NCBI RefSeq assembly: GCF_004153455.1
Contig: NZ_SDQE01000009.1
Coordinates: 1 to 64,000 of the forward strand
Source of the DNA: Allopusillimonas ginsengisoli
GTDB taxonomy: Bacteria; Pseudomonadota; Gammaproteobacteria; Burkholderiales; Burkholderiaceae_B
Direction: 5' to 3'
Length of the DNA stretch: 64,000 bases
Part shown: positions 18,067 through 27,562 of the stretch, one piece after another
Numbering within the stretch: the stretch's first letter is position 1
Layout of the letters: each line of letters opens with the position of its first letter
The notes under the pieces: generated by a model
What the model saw: only the letters and a program-made list of their open reading frames with translations
Database searches by the model: none
Told to the model about the DNA's origin: nothing
Translations under genes and position numbers: made by a program

Positions 18067-18630
18067 TCAGATCTCAGCCTGCCCTTGCTGCAGGCGTCGA
18101 TACAGCGCATGCACAGCCTCCTCCGGATTGCCCGAATTGTCAATCCACAGCATCGACTTGGCGATAGACTCGGGGAACATGTGGAACGTGCTGTTGCGTT
18201 CGAGTCTGGACTGTATTTGCGCCGCCGATTCGCGCCCGCGTCTGAGCAGCCGCTCACGCAACAAGTGTGGGCTGACGTTGAGCAACACGGGCACCAGATC
18301 GCGATAGCGCGCCATGGCCGTGGGCAAGTAAGCACGTGAGCCATTGACGAAAACGTCCTGACCTGCCGCCAACCGGTCGTTTACATGGCGCAAGACGCCA
18401 TAGGCCAGCCCATGCGCGCGCCAGGCCATGGCAAGCAAGCCGGCAGCCTCCATTTGCGCAAACTCGTGCTCCGTCACTGCCAGAGCGCCCGCTTCTGCCA
18501 GATGCGCGTCCCGGGTGATAACGCGAGGGGCAAGAAATGCCTGGTTGCCCATCAAACGTAGAACGCCCTGCAGCACCGTATCCTTTCCCGCGCCAGACGG
18601 TCCCATGAGATAAACGAGGCGGCCCGGCAT
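18067..18630 (-). CDS. phnN: Ribose 1,5-bisphosphokinase PhnN
   Basis: This 187-residue guanylate-kinase-like enzyme converts ribose 1,5-bisphosphate to PRPP, the final salvage step of the C-P lyase pathway. The P-loop is LMGPSGAGKDTVL at the N-terminus. ATG 18630 shares one base with the phnM stop codon (TGATG), which indicates coupled translation. The frame extends nine codons upstream inside phnM and that extension is not used. Confidence 0.9.
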   Translation of the reverse strand: MPGRLVYLMGPSGAGKDTVLQGVLRLMGNQAFLAPRVITRDAHLAEAGALAVTEHEFAQMEAAGLLAMAWRAHGLAYGVLRHVNDRLAAGQDVFVNGSRAYLPTAMARYRDLVPVLLNVSPHLLRERLLRRGRESAAQIQSRLERNSTFHMFPESIAKSMLWIDNSGNPEEAVHALYRRLQQGQAEI

Positions 18631-19775
18631 CAGAACACGCGTTGTCCGCCGCGCCACACCTGCCCAACCACAAAACCCTTGCCGTGAGGCCGGGTTCGAA
18701 CAAGATCGGCACGCATGCCGCTGCGGATCTCACCGCGATCCGCCAAGCCCGCGGCGCGCGCAGGCGCCAGGCTAATGGAGGCAACGGCCCTGGGCAGATC
18801 GTACCCTGGGACGTCGTGCGCCAGGATGCCTGCCGCCTGCAACAGGCTGGAAGGGTAATAATCGCTGGAAAGGATATCGAGCACGCCTTGCCCTGCAAGG
18901 TCTGCCGCGGCGACATTACCCGAATGCGATCCGCCGCGCACAATGTTGGGCGCGCCCATCAGCACCTTGAGCCCCAGTTGATGGCTGGTGCGGGCAGCTT
19001 CGACAGTTGTCGGAAACTCGGCAATGCTCATGCCCAGGTCCGCCGATTCACGCGCATGCGCGACGGTTGCGTCGTCATGGCTGGCAATCGATAGCGAGCG
19101 CTGACGGCATTCCTGGACAATTGAGCGCCGATAGCGATCACTGTAGCGGCGGGAGTTCTGTTGATGCGTGTCAATGAAGGCATCTATTTCCCGATCCGTC
19201 AGGTGATATTTTCCCTGGTAGTACTCACGATACTTTTCGATCTTGACGAACTGGCGCTGGCCGGGTGAATGATCCATGACGGAAACCAGCTGTACCAAGG
19301 GAGACTGAACCAGCTCATTGAACAGCGTCAGTGTTTGCTCGTGACTGAGTTCGCAGCGCAGGTGCAAACGATGATCCGCCCGCATATGGCCATCCTCGCC
19401 CGCGTGACGGATGGCGCGCAGCATGATGGGCAACTGACGCATGCGGTTGCCGCGAGGGCTGACGTCGCCGATGGACAACGCATCGAAGACCGTTGTGATA
19501 CCGGCCGCGACCACCTGCGCGTCATGCGCGAGCACCGCAGATTCGGATGGCCAATCCACGCCGGGCCTGGGATTCATGTATTTTTCGAGATTGTCGGTAT
19601 GCAACTCCACGAGTCCGGGCATCAGGTAATCCCCTTCAACGTCCTGGGCGCCGGGCAGGCTGCTCTGGCTGCTGCATACGTCGTGGATCATGCCATCGCG
19701 CACTGCGATGGTGCCCGATATGATCTCTGTCGCCGTGACAATTCGCGCGTTGGTAAAAATCTGCTCAGCAGACAT
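18630..19775 (-). CDS. phnM: Alpha-D-ribose 1-methylphosphonate 5-triphosphate diphosphatase PhnM
   Basis: This 381-residue amidohydrolase-superfamily enzyme removes pyrophosphate from ribose-1-phosphonate 5-triphosphate before C-P cleavage. The metal-binding HTDN in MPGLVELHTDNLEKYMNPRP, the later SIASHDDATVAHA, and the C-terminal DILSSDYYPSSLL with Asp ligand are all characteristic. It overlaps phnL by 11 bp and phnN by one base. Confidence 0.93.
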   Translation of the reverse strand: MSAEQIFTNARIVTATEIISGTIAVRDGMIHDVCSSQSSLPGAQDVEGDYLMPGLVELHTDNLEKYMNPRPGVDWPSESAVLAHDAQVVAAGITTVFDALSIGDVSPRGNRMRQLPIMLRAIRHAGEDGHMRADHRLHLRCELSHEQTLTLFNELVQSPLVQLVSVMDHSPGQRQFVKIEKYREYYQGKYHLTDREIDAFIDTHQQNSRRYSDRYRRSIVQECRQRSLSIASHDDATVAHARESADLGMSIAEFPTTVEAARTSHQLGLKVLMGAPNIVRGGSHSGNVAAADLAGQGVLDILSSDYYPSSLLQAAGILAHDVPGYDLPRAVASISLAPARAAGLADRGEIRSGMRADLVRTRPHGKGFVVGQVWRGGQRVF

Positions 19776-20469
19776 AAGCGTGCTCCCCTGGCGTCATATC
19801 CAGATAGCGATCAGCGATCGCCATTCGTGTTCTTTCATCGTGCGAGATGGCAATGAGGGCGGAACCCTGTGCCTTGACTTCATCAATAAGCGCCAGCACA
19901 ACCCGCCGGTTGGCGTCGTCCAGCGATGCAGTCGGTTCGTCCAGCAGCATGATGGGCCACTCAACCATGAAGCTGCGAGCGATATTCACGCGCTGCTGCT
20001 CTCCGCCCGAGAACGTGGAAGGCGCCAACGGCCATAATCGCTCCGGGATACCCAAACGCTGCAACAGCGAGGCGGCACGCTCGCACGCCAACTCCGGCTC
20101 GACGCCGCGCGCAAGCGCTGGCTCCATCACCACGTCCAGGCAGGCCACGCGCGGAATCACACGCAGGAACTGGCTGACGTAGCCCAGCGTGCTGCGGCGC
20201 AACGCCAAGGTCTGGCGTGGCTCAGCGCCCACCATTTCAATCATGTTGCCCTCGTGCAGTATCCGGATGCTGCCCGAGGCGGGAAGATAGTTGCCATACA
20301 GGGTACGCAACAGCGTGGACTTACCGGCCCCCGAACGCCCATGCAGCAGCAGACATTCTCCCGCCTTGACTTCAAATGCCAGGCTATGCAGCACATCGAG
20401 CATCGCACCTTGCTGGTGATGCAAGGTAAAAGTCTTGGCCAGGCCGCGAACTTGCAGGACGCTATTCAT
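19765..20469 (-). CDS. phnL: C-P lyase complex ABC-type protein PhnL
   Basis: This 234-residue ABC ATPase-like protein is required for C-P bond cleavage rather than transport. Walker A is LHGRSGAGKSTLLRTL, the signature is FSGGEQQRVNIARSF and Walker B is PIMLLDEPTASLD. It is 9 bp after phnK and overlaps the phnM start. Confidence 0.93.
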   Translation of the reverse strand: MNSVLQVRGLAKTFTLHHQQGAMLDVLHSLAFEVKAGECLLLHGRSGAGKSTLLRTLYGNYLPASGSIRILHEGNMIEMVGAEPRQTLALRRSTLGYVSQFLRVIPRVACLDVVMEPALARGVEPELACERAASLLQRLGIPERLWPLAPSTFSGGEQQRVNIARSFMVEWPIMLLDEPTASLDDANRRVVLALIDEVKAQGSALIAISHDERTRMAIADRYLDMTPGEHAYVC

Positions 20470-20478
20470 GTGTATACC

Positions 20479-21249
20479 TCAAGGTTGCAGGACAGAAGAC
20501 ACCAACAACTGGCTGTAGGCGTGTTGCGGATCATCCAGTATCTGGTCGGTCAGACCGGCTTCGACGACACGCGAGCGACGCATCACCATCAGACGATCCG
20601 CCAGCAGCCTGGCGACGGCCAGATCGTGCGTGACAAGGACCACCGCCAGTTGCAGTTCCCTTACCAGGCCACGCAACAAATCCAGCAAATGCGCCTGCAC
20701 CGACACATCCAGGCCACCGGTAGGTTCGTCCATGAACAGCAACCGCGGGCGCGACACCAGGTTGCGCGCAATTTGCAGGCGCTGCTGCATGCCACCTGAG
20801 AATGTGCGCGGCAGATCGTCTATGCGGTGGGGATCTATCTCCACCTGCGCCAGCCAGTCCAGCCCCGCCTGCCGCAACCTGCCGTAGTGACGCATTCCCT
20901 GCGCCATCAATCGCTCGCCAATATTCGCGCCGGCAGAAACGCTCATGCGCAGACCATCACGCGGATTCTGTTCAACACATCCCCATTCCGTGCGCAGCAA
21001 GGCGCGTCGCTGCGCATCACTAGCCTGGTAAATCTCAAGCTGCTCGCCTGCGGATGTTCTATAGAACACCGATCCGCAGTCCGGCCGTACCTTGCCGGAC
21101 AACACGCTAAGCAGCGTTGATTTTCCCGAACCAGACTCGCCGACAATGCCCAGCACTTCGCCCGGATAAAGCTCAAAGCTGACAGCCTGACAGCCAGTAT
21201 CAGGCGCGTAGAGACGCGTTAGATTGCTTACAGACAGCAAGGGTGTCAT
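20479..21249 (-). CDS. phnK: C-P lyase complex ABC-type protein PhnK
   Basis: This 256-residue ABC ATPase-like protein binds the PhnGHIJ core in characterised systems. Walker A is [16 protein letters not shown], the signature is FSGGMQQRLQIARNL and Walker B is RLLFMDEPTGGLD. ATG 21249 overlaps the phnJ stop as ATGA. Confidence 0.93.
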   Translation of the reverse strand: MTPLLSVSNLTRLYAPDTGCQAVSFELYPGEVLGIVGESGSGKSTLLSVLSGKVRPDCGSVFYRTSAGEQLEIYQASDAQRRALLRTEWGCVEQNPRDGLRMSVSAGANIGERLMAQGMRHYGRLRQAGLDWLAQVEIDPHRIDDLPRTFSGGMQQRLQIARNLVSRPRLLFMDEPTGGLDVSVQAHLLDLLRGLVRELQLAVVLVTHDLAVARLLADRLMVMRRSRVVEAGLTDQILDDPQHAYSQLLVSSVLQP

Positions 21250-22124
21250 TGTGCCGCCTCCTGGCGCTGTTGGCGTTGATGGCAGTAATCGGTATCAGAG
21301 CAGATAAACACTCTGGTGCCATGGTCATCCACAATGAGTTCATCCAGATAGGATGTGTTGCTTTCGCAATGCGCGCAGGCCTGATTCCAGACAGGCAGTT
21401 CAAACGGATGATCTTCGAAATCCAGGCTGACCACGGGACAATAGGGCGGCAGCGCATACAGGCGCTTTTCCCGCCCCGCTCCAAACAACATGAGCGCCGG
21501 ACTCATATGCAGCTTGGGATTATCGAACTTGGGAATGGGTGAGGGATCCATGACGTAACGTCCATCAACCATGACGGGATAGGCATAGGCTGTGGCAATG
21601 TGTCCATACGTCGCAATGTCCTCATAGAGCTTTACATGCATCACGCCATAGTCATTCAGCGCATGCATGTTTCGCGTCTCGGCATCCGAAGGCTCGATGA
21701 AACGCAATGGCTCGGGGATAGGCACCTGAAAGACCAGGATCTGCCCTTTGCGCAAAGCTGTCTCAGGAATGCGGTGGCGGGTCTGTATGATGCTGGCCTC
21801 CGTCGTTTTTTCTGTCGTTCGCACACCGGCCGTTCGCACAAAGAAGCGACGTATCGACACTGCATTGGTGGTATCGTCTGCGCCCTGGTCTATTACCTTC
21901 AGCACGTCCTGGCGGCCGAGCACGGCCGCTGTAACTTGCATGCCGCCCGTGCCCCAGCCATAGGGCAAAGGCATCTCTCGCCCGCCAAAGGGCACTTGGT
22001 AACCGGGAACCGCTACCGCCTTGAGCAACCCTCTTCGCAGGCTGCGCTTGGTCTGTTCGTCGAGGTAGGCAAAGTTATAGCCAGCCGCATCGGCGCTATC
22101 GCCGTGGGGGTGCATCGTTGTCAC
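21246..22124 (-). CDS. phnJ: C-P lyase, radical SAM subunit PhnJ
   Basis: This 292-residue radical-SAM enzyme cleaves the carbon-phosphorus bond of ribose-1-alkylphosphonate 5-phosphate, releasing alkane and a cyclic phosphate. The C-terminal cysteines needed for the iron-sulfur cluster and catalysis are present in NQACAHCESN and FICSDTDYCHQ. The glycine-rich PLPYGWGTGGMQ is also typical. The start is GTG at 22124, overlapping the phnI stop (GTGA) and preceded by AGGAGG 7 nt away. Confidence 0.94.
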   Translation of the reverse strand: MTTMHPHGDSADAAGYNFAYLDEQTKRSLRRGLLKAVAVPGYQVPFGGREMPLPYGWGTGGMQVTAAVLGRQDVLKVIDQGADDTTNAVSIRRFFVRTAGVRTTEKTTEASIIQTRHRIPETALRKGQILVFQVPIPEPLRFIEPSDAETRNMHALNDYGVMHVKLYEDIATYGHIATAYAYPVMVDGRYVMDPSPIPKFDNPKLHMSPALMLFGAGREKRLYALPPYCPVVSLDFEDHPFELPVWNQACAHCESNTSYLDELIVDDHGTRVFICSDTDYCHQRQQRQEAAQ

Positions 22125-23260
22125 GATTGTTCCTCCTGCGTTGAAACAGCGGGGGTTTCGCCCTTCTCTTTCGTTGCCGCAGCGCGTCTGAGCTTGCGTA
22201 TCAGATCAAGTTCAGATTGAAAGTCTACGTAATGCGGAAGCTTCAGGTGGGAGACAAAACCCGCCGCCTCCACGTTGTCGCAGTGCATCAGCACAAACTC
22301 TTCCTGTTGCGCAGGCGATTCAACGTCTTCCTGGTATTCGGAAGCGCGCAGCGCGCGATCAACAAGCGCCATACCCATGGCCTTGCGTTCCGCATTGCCA
22401 AAGGCCAGTCCGTAACCACGCGTAAACTGAGGCGGTTGGGTTTTGCTGCCTACGAATTGATTGATCATTTCGCACTCCGTTACCTCAATATCACCGATCG
22501 GCACGGCGAATCCGAGTTCTTCGGGCTCGATCCACACTTCGACCTGACCGACGCGTATTTCTCCCGCAAAGGGATGGTTGCGCCCATAGCCGCGTTGGGT
22601 GGAATAACCCAATGCCAGCAAAAATCCTTCATCCCCCCGCGCCAGTGCCTGCAGGCGCTGCGGGCGCGTAGTCGGAAAGTCCAAGGGATCGCGTGTGATG
22701 TCAGGCACATCACCATGGCTGTCGGACTCACGCCCCAACAGGCCCTCCTTTGCGAGTAATGACGCAACGCGCGGCAGCGCGCTGTCCGTTTCGATGGGCT
22801 GTGCCGGTCCGGAGCGCGCCTGCGCCTGAGGCACGCATGGCGTGCTGTCATTCGACCTGAGCAGAGTGAAATCCAACAGGCGATGGGTGTAGTCGAACGT
22901 GGGCCCAAGCACTTGCCCGCCCGGCAAATCCTTGAACGTCGCGGAGATGCGTCGCTCGGCCCGCATCGCGCCGGTGTTCAGCGGCACGCTGGCCATGAAT
23001 CGTGGCAGTGTGGTCCGGTATGCACGCAGAAGGAAAATCGCCTCAAGCATATCGCCCGCGGCCTGCTTGAGCGCGAGCGCCGCCAGCTCGGGATCGAACA
23101 AAGACCCTTCACTCATAATGCGCGCCACCGCGAGCGGCATCTGCTCACGCAACTGAGCTACCGATAGCTCAGGCACGGCGGGATCGCCCCGTCTGCGCGC
23201 AGCCAATAGCGCGTGCGCATTGTCGATGGCTTTTTCACCGCCTTTAACGGCTACGTACAT
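22121..23260 (-). CDS. phnI: C-P lyase core subunit PhnI (nucleosidase)
   Basis: This 379-residue protein is the PhnI subunit that, with the other core subunits, transfers methylphosphonate to the ribose of ATP or GTP. The N-terminus MYVAVKGGEKAIDNAHALLA is a family hallmark. YSTQRGYGRNHPFAGEIRVG and the C-terminal LPHYVDFQSELDLIRKLR are also recognisable. It overlaps phnH by 10 bp and phnJ by 4 bp. Confidence 0.94.
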   Translation of the reverse strand: MYVAVKGGEKAIDNAHALLAARRRGDPAVPELSVAQLREQMPLAVARIMSEGSLFDPELAALALKQAAGDMLEAIFLLRAYRTTLPRFMASVPLNTGAMRAERRISATFKDLPGGQVLGPTFDYTHRLLDFTLLRSNDSTPCVPQAQARSGPAQPIETDSALPRVASLLAKEGLLGRESDSHGDVPDITRDPLDFPTTRPQRLQALARGDEGFLLALGYSTQRGYGRNHPFAGEIRVGQVEVWIEPEELGFAVPIGDIEVTECEMINQFVGSKTQPPQFTRGYGLAFGNAERKAMGMALVDRALRASEYQEDVESPAQQEEFVLMHCDNVEAAGFVSHLKLPHYVDFQSELDLIRKLRRAAATKEKGETPAVSTQEEQS

Positions 23261-23856
23261 GTGGACGTCTCCTGGATAGTGTGCAGGACACGCGTGCTGC
23301 GTGGCAGCGCCGCCAACTGCCGGCCTGCTGTAAAGAAATAATCCAATCCTCGCGGAAAAGCCTGCGCGCTGCGCTGGGCCCAGAACGCGGCAGGCAACGG
23401 AAGGCGCATGCTGCGATTATCGAGAATGCCAGGCCCCTGCCAGGTGGTGGCACGACCATCGTCCAAACTATTCAGTTGAACGATGGCGGTGCAGGAAGTA
23501 TGAGGATCGCGATCCGTGCCAACTCGGAAATCGCTCAATCGGCCCAGGTCGTCTGGCGTCAACAACGCAAACGCGGCCTGCCCGGGTGTCGCCACAACGG
23601 GGCAGCCACAGTGAAATGCCAGATTGGCGCGGACCACCGGGTTATCAAAGGTAGGCGCGAGCCACACGGCCGTCTCGCTGTCGAACAAGGTCAGGCACAG
23701 CGCATAACTGGCGGCGCACAGCGGTGCAAGCGCAGGCGCGGCGCCGATATCATGGCAGGTGCCGGGTTCGGACATGGCGCTCAATGCGTGCCGAAAAACC
23801 TTTTGCGCCGCATCGACAGGCGCATCAAACGCGGGGGTCAACATGCTGTCGCTCAT
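23251..23856 (-). CDS. phnH: C-P lyase core subunit PhnH
   Basis: This 201-residue subunit of the PhnGHIJ core has typical sequence: VDAAQKVFRHALSAMSEPGT near the N-terminus, ANLAFHCGCPVVATPGQAAF, and RGLDYFFTAGRQLAALPRST at the end. The frame is open upstream to 24342 only as the shadow of phnG. ATG 23856 shares one base with the phnG stop codon (TGATG). Confidence 0.92.
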   Translation of the reverse strand: MSDSMLTPAFDAPVDAAQKVFRHALSAMSEPGTCHDIGAAPALAPLCAASYALCLTLFDSETAVWLAPTFDNPVVRANLAFHCGCPVVATPGQAAFALLTPDDLGRLSDFRVGTDRDPHTSCTAIVQLNSLDDGRATTWQGPGILDNRSMRLPLPAAFWAQRSAQAFPRGLDYFFTAGRQLAALPRSTRVLHTIQETSTCT

Positions 23857-24317
23857 CAATCCTCCCCTCGTACCAGCGTGGTGAAATCCACCTGGGTGCC
23901 GGCTGCTTCCATGGCGCGCTTTGCCGCCAGCGTCTGCTGCTCGGTACGCAACGGTGCGATCAACGCTTCCTGCCAATACTGCGCCTGAGCCCCCTGCAAC
24001 AAGGCATCGGCCAGCGCGGCCAACTCCGCGCGTAGGTGCGAGCGACCCGCAATATAGCTGTGCCCAGTCGTGCCGTCGTCCAGTTGGACGACACAACGCG
24101 TAACCGTCATCTCGCCAAGATTGAACGATGCGCCATCGCCGCCCATGCGTCCACGAACCATCACCATTCCGGTTTCGGGGGTGCGGACATAGCGATGGCC
24201 GTGTGCACGCAACGCGACGCTGTGCGCCTCCAGGCTCGCGCCCGCCCGGCTCAGTATCTGCATCCATCGCTGGCGCTGCGTTGTCGGCGCAACGGATGGA
24301 AAGGTTGAGTTGGTCAT
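23856..24317 (-). CDS. phnG: C-P lyase core subunit PhnG
   Basis: This 153-residue core subunit contains RQRWMQILSRAGASLEAH, VRGRMGGDGASFNLGEMTVT and GTTGHSYIAGRSHLRAELAA, all typical of PhnG. It opens the coupled phnGHIJKLMN run, 75 bp after phnE. Confidence 0.92.
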   Translation of the reverse strand: MTNSTFPSVAPTTQRQRWMQILSRAGASLEAHSVALRAHGHRYVRTPETGMVMVRGRMGGDGASFNLGEMTVTRCVVQLDDGTTGHSYIAGRSHLRAELAALADALLQGAQAQYWQEALIAPLRTEQQTLAAKRAMEAAGTQVDFTTLVRGED

Positions 24318-24392
24318 GCAATACTCCGGTCTGGAACCTCATTCATAGACAGCCGCCCTTGTGCTCCAGTGTTTGATCTGAGTGTGGATAAA

Positions 24393-25244
24393 TCATATGA
24401 AGTGCTTGCGCAAACGCTGCGACATAATGTCGATGACGCTTACCGCCACAATAATGATCAGAAGAATGGCGCAAGTCTGGGCCAGTTGAAAACCGCGGAT
24501 TGCTTCCCAGAGCGTGACGCCTATACCGCCTGCCCCCACCATTCCGACGACGGTGGCTGAGCGCACGTTGGATTCAAATCGGTACAAGGAGTAGGAAATC
24601 CACAATGGCAGAACCTGCGGTATCACGCCATAGATGACTTCCTGCAGCGCGCTTGATCCGCTGGCCCTGACACCTTCCACCGGCCCATTTTCAATCGCTT
24701 CGACCGCTTCAGCGAACAGTTTGGCGAGGACGCCAGTGGTGCCCACAAACAGCGCCATGACGCCAGCGAAAGGTCCCAACCCAACCGCCACGACAAACAA
24801 CATCGCAAACACCATTTCGTTGATGGACCGGAAGGCATCCATGGCGCGCCGCACGGGCTGGCACAGCCACCACGGCGTAATATTTTCCGAACAGAGTATG
24901 CCCAAGGGGATGGAGCAGACGATGGCCAGCGCAGTCCCCCAGATGGCTATTTGCACCGTCACCATCATCTCGGACAGGTATTGCCGCCAGTATCTGAAGT
25001 CGGGCGGGAAAAAATCCGCAATGAACTCCTTCATATTGTCAGCATCGCGCCATAGCATGGCGGGATTCATCTCGGCCCCCTTCCAGGCCCAGGCCAGCGC
25101 GGCAGCCAGCAGTACCCAGCCCAGCCATGCCATGCGCGAGCGTCTGGGTGGGGCAGGCAACGTCCTGAGCGATAGGTTGCGGTCCCGTGTCGCCGGGACA
25201 ATCCCATCTTGAAAGTCTGATGTTGTGCTGTGACTAGTCGTCAT
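24393..25244 (-). CDS. phnE: Phosphonate ABC transporter permease PhnE
   Basis: This is an inner-membrane permease of about 283 residues with the binding-protein-dependent transport domain: [38 protein letters not shown] and [20 protein letters not shown]. The frame begins at 25295, with ATG choices at 25265 and 25244. ATG 25244 gives the usual length and is chosen with modest confidence. It lies between phnD and phnG. Confidence 0.9.
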   Translation of the reverse strand: MTTSHSTTSDFQDGIVPATRDRNLSLRTLPAPPRRSRMAWLGWVLLAAALAWAWKGAEMNPAMLWRDADNMKEFIADFFPPDFRYWRQYLSEMMVTVQIAIWGTALAIVCSIPLGILCSENITPWWLCQPVRRAMDAFRSINEMVFAMLFVVAVGLGPFAGVMALFVGTTGVLAKLFAEAVEAIENGPVEGVRASGSSALQEVIYGVIPQVLPLWISYSLYRFESNVRSATVVGMVGAGGIGVTLWEAIRGFQLAQTCAILLIIIVAVSVIDIMSQRLRKHFI

Positions 25245-25303
25245 TAACGTGATTCCAACAGGCATAGCCTGGCGCCCCAGACGCCAGGCTTGCATCCGGT
25301 CGC

Positions 25304-26308
25304 TCAGTGCGCACTGGCCACGTTCTTCTCTACTGCGGCCATCTGACTGGACAAGGTCTCGAGTTGGGCGTCAATCTTTTCGACCTTTGCTTTCTTTTCC
25401 TTGTCATCCATCGTGCTGTCGGCAAGCACTTGACTGCGGGACTTGAACAATTCGAGCTGGCGTATTGGCAACAGTTGATCATCGCTGGAGGAACGGAACT
25501 TGCCCCACTGCAAACCTGCAAGCACTTTCAGCTCATGCTCGTTGGCGCCATAACTGGCGAAGAAATGACGTAGCTTGTCTTTGGTTTCCTCCGGCAGGTT
25601 TTTGCGCCAGACAATGGGATCGGCTGGAATCAGCGGCGATTTCCATATCACTTTGAGTTGCGCCGCCTTGGCCGGATTCGTTTGCTCCAGACGGTCCATG
25701 CCCTCGGTATTGAATGTAGCGACATCCACCTGCTTGTTGGCGACGCTCAGCGCATTGACCTCGTGGCTGGCGTTCAGCGTGCGCTTGAAGATCTTGGACG
25801 CATCCACATTGTTTTTGGCAAAAACGTAGTAACCAGGAACCAGAAAACCGGAGGTTGAGTTGGGGTCGCCATTGCCAAAGTTCAGCTCACTGGCCTTGGC
25901 CAACATGTCTTCAACGGAATTGATGGGGCTGTCCTTGTGCGCAATCAGAATGCTCCAGTATCCGGGCGAGCCATCCGCGGCAACGGTTTGCGCAAACACC
26001 TGGCCACCGGCGCGATCGACGGCTTCCATGGCCGATTTATTGCCATACCATGCAATGTCGACCTTATCAAAACGCATGCCCTGAATAATGCCGGCATAGT
26101 CTGGCGCAAAAAACGCCTTGATCTCCATACCCGTCTTGTCGCTCATTTCTTTCAGGAATGGCGTCCAGTGTTCCTTCAGGTTCTGTGAAGATTCCGTAGA
26201 AATGATGCCGAAATTGAGCGTCTTGAGCGACTCGGCACCAGCCGTGCAGCACAGTGCGGCGCCAGCCAACGCAGAAGCCATCAGCGCCTTGCGCATGTGT
26301 TTGAACAT
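25304..26308 (-). CDS. phnD: Phosphonate ABC transporter substrate-binding protein PhnD
   Basis: This 334-residue periplasmic protein has a signal peptide ([16 protein letters not shown]). It shows [20 protein letters not shown] at the start of the mature part, [20 protein letters not shown], and [20 protein letters not shown]. These are family hallmarks for 2-aminoethylphosphonate and alkylphosphonate binding. GGAG lies 6 nt before ATG 26308; the longer frame to 26350 lacks this. Confidence 0.93.
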   Translation of the reverse strand: MFKHMRKALMASALAGAALCCTAGAESLKTLNFGIISTESSQNLKEHWTPFLKEMSDKTGMEIKAFFAPDYAGIIQGMRFDKVDIAWYGNKSAMEAVDRAGGQVFAQTVAADGSPGYWSILIAHKDSPINSVEDMLAKASELNFGNGDPNSTSGFLVPGYYVFAKNNVDASKIFKRTLNASHEVNALSVANKQVDVATFNTEGMDRLEQTNPAKAAQLKVIWKSPLIPADPIVWRKNLPEETKDKLRHFFASYGANEHELKVLAGLQWGKFRSSSDDQLLPIRQLELFKSRSQVLADSTMDDKEKKAKVEKIDAQLETLSSQMAAVEKNVASAH

Positions 26309-26373
26309 AAAATACTCCAGTGAAGAGAAGACCGATCCTTCGGCACGCATTTATAAGAAGCGGACAACCTGAA

Positions 26374-27204
26374 TCAGGCCGCCGCAAGCGTCAGCCCGTG
26401 GCGTTCGGATCCTGTCGACCTGGCGGGCGTCAGGAGCGAAGCGGAGGTGTCGCTGCCATATAGTTGATTGAGAAACGAGTGGCTCAGCGCATTCACCGAT
26501 CCATCAAAATGAATGCGGCCATTCCTTAACGCAACGACACGCTCGCAATAGCGAGTGGCGTAATCCACCTGATGCAACGTGACCACCACGGTCTTGCCAT
26601 CGGTTTCGTTGATGTCACGCAGAATGTCCATGACCTTGCGTGCAGACTCGGGATCCAGCGATGCGATGGGCTCATCCGCCAGAATCACTTCGGCCTGCTG
26701 GGTGAGCGCACGGGCGATGGCAACGCGCTGCTGCTGTCCCCCCGATAATGTCGAGGCTCGCTGCCAGGCATAGTCAGCCATGCCTACGCGCTCAAGCGAG
26801 GCCATGGCCAGTGCCTTGTCGTGAACACTGAACCTGCCCAGCGTGCCGCGCCAGCGTGGAATTCGTCCGAGGCGTCCCATCAGCACATTCCCCAGCACAC
26901 TGACCCGGCCAATGAGATTGAACTGCTGAAAGATGTAGCCGATCTCGGCACGAACACGGCGCACCTGCCGGTCCAGGCGCCCATTGCTTTGAACACTTCG
27001 ACCCAGCATGGCGACATGGCTGTCTCCGCCCTGATCAGCACATGCCAGCCCGCTCAGGTGACGCAGCAGTGTTGATTTGCCTGATCCCGACGGTCCAATC
27101 AACGCCACCATTTCGCCCGCGCACACGTCCAGTTCCAACTCGTGCAGCGCTTGCTTGCCACCAAAACTCTTGATCAGCCTCTCAACGCGAATCACTGTAT
27201 CCAT
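26374..27204 (-). CDS. phnC: Phosphonate ABC transporter ATP-binding protein PhnC
   Basis: This 276-residue ATPase drives phosphonate uptake with PhnE and PhnD. Walker A is [16 protein letters not shown], the signature is [15 protein letters not shown] and Walker B is [15 protein letters not shown] 27204 is preferred because GGGAG lies upstream of it but inside the coding part if the ATG at 27225 is used. It is the first gene of the phn operon. Confidence 0.92.
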   Translation of the reverse strand: MDTVIRVERLIKSFGGKQALHELELDVCAGEMVALIGPSGSGKSTLLRHLSGLACADQGGDSHVAMLGRSVQSNGRLDRQVRRVRAEIGYIFQQFNLIGRVSVLGNVLMGRLGRIPRWRGTLGRFSVHDKALAMASLERVGMADYAWQRASTLSGGQQQRVAIARALTQQAEVILADEPIASLDPESARKVMDILRDINETDGKTVVVTLHQVDYATRYCERVVALRNGRIHFDGSVNALSHSFLNQLYGSDTSASLLTPARSTGSERHGLTLAAA

Positions 27205-27301
27205 GCTGCATGCACTCCCGGCCACCAGGCATCATTGCCTCGAATGACTTGCATGGTAGGGAGAACAGATGACCCTCAGATTAACCAGGCGTGAAGATTT
27301 G

Positions 27302-27318
27302 ATGACACACTATGACAC
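27302..27318 (-). promoter_or_regulatory. Pho-box-like tandem repeat upstream of phnC
   Basis: On the minus strand GTGTCAT occurs twice with a 10-bp period. The consensus Pho box is two CTGTCAT-like repeats with an 11-bp period. The site lies about 100 bp upstream of the phnC start, where PhoB control of phosphonate genes is expected. The one-base difference in spacing keeps confidence low. Confidence 0.35.
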
Positions 27319-27437
27319 TTAATCACCTGCATGGCTCATTCCATTTTCGCCAGTGATTCCGTCTGCCTGAATCGTTCAGCGCAGGCACGTTTGCCAGTGA
27401 AAGATAAAAACGGAAAACAAAAAAGCCACGGCAAATG

Positions 27438-27485
27438 CACTGCACCCCAAAAACTGGATGGATGTCCAATTTTTGGGGTGCAGTG
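27438..27485. repeat. 48-bp palindrome resembling two IS ends, copy 1
   Basis: The arms 27438-27458 and 27465-27485 pair over 21 bp with a single mismatch around a 6-bp centre. Each arm reads CACTGCACCCCAAAAA then (C/T)TGGA, like the terminal inverted repeats of IS3-family (IS150-type) elements. The outer ends face outward and no transposase lies between. A diverged second copy lies at 50948-50990. Confidence 0.6.
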
Positions 27486-27562
27486 TAAAAGCCTGGCTTT
27501 TTAGGCCGATGGCCAGCAACGAGCAAGCTTGGAATGCCCGCCCGGTGCGAGCTGAATTTGGC

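Larger units (their letters stand above)
27205..27562. other. Gap upstream of the phn operon
   Basis: These 358 bp carry no credible gene. They hold the presumed phn promoter with Pho-box-like repeats (27302-27318) and a 48-bp IS-end-like palindrome (27438-27485). Confidence 0.6.

Noticed and set aside
27438-27485. Palindrome read as an IS-circle junction
   Set aside because: In a circle junction the outer IS tips would meet in the centre. Here the tips (CACTGCACCCC side) face outward, so an internally deleted element fits better.
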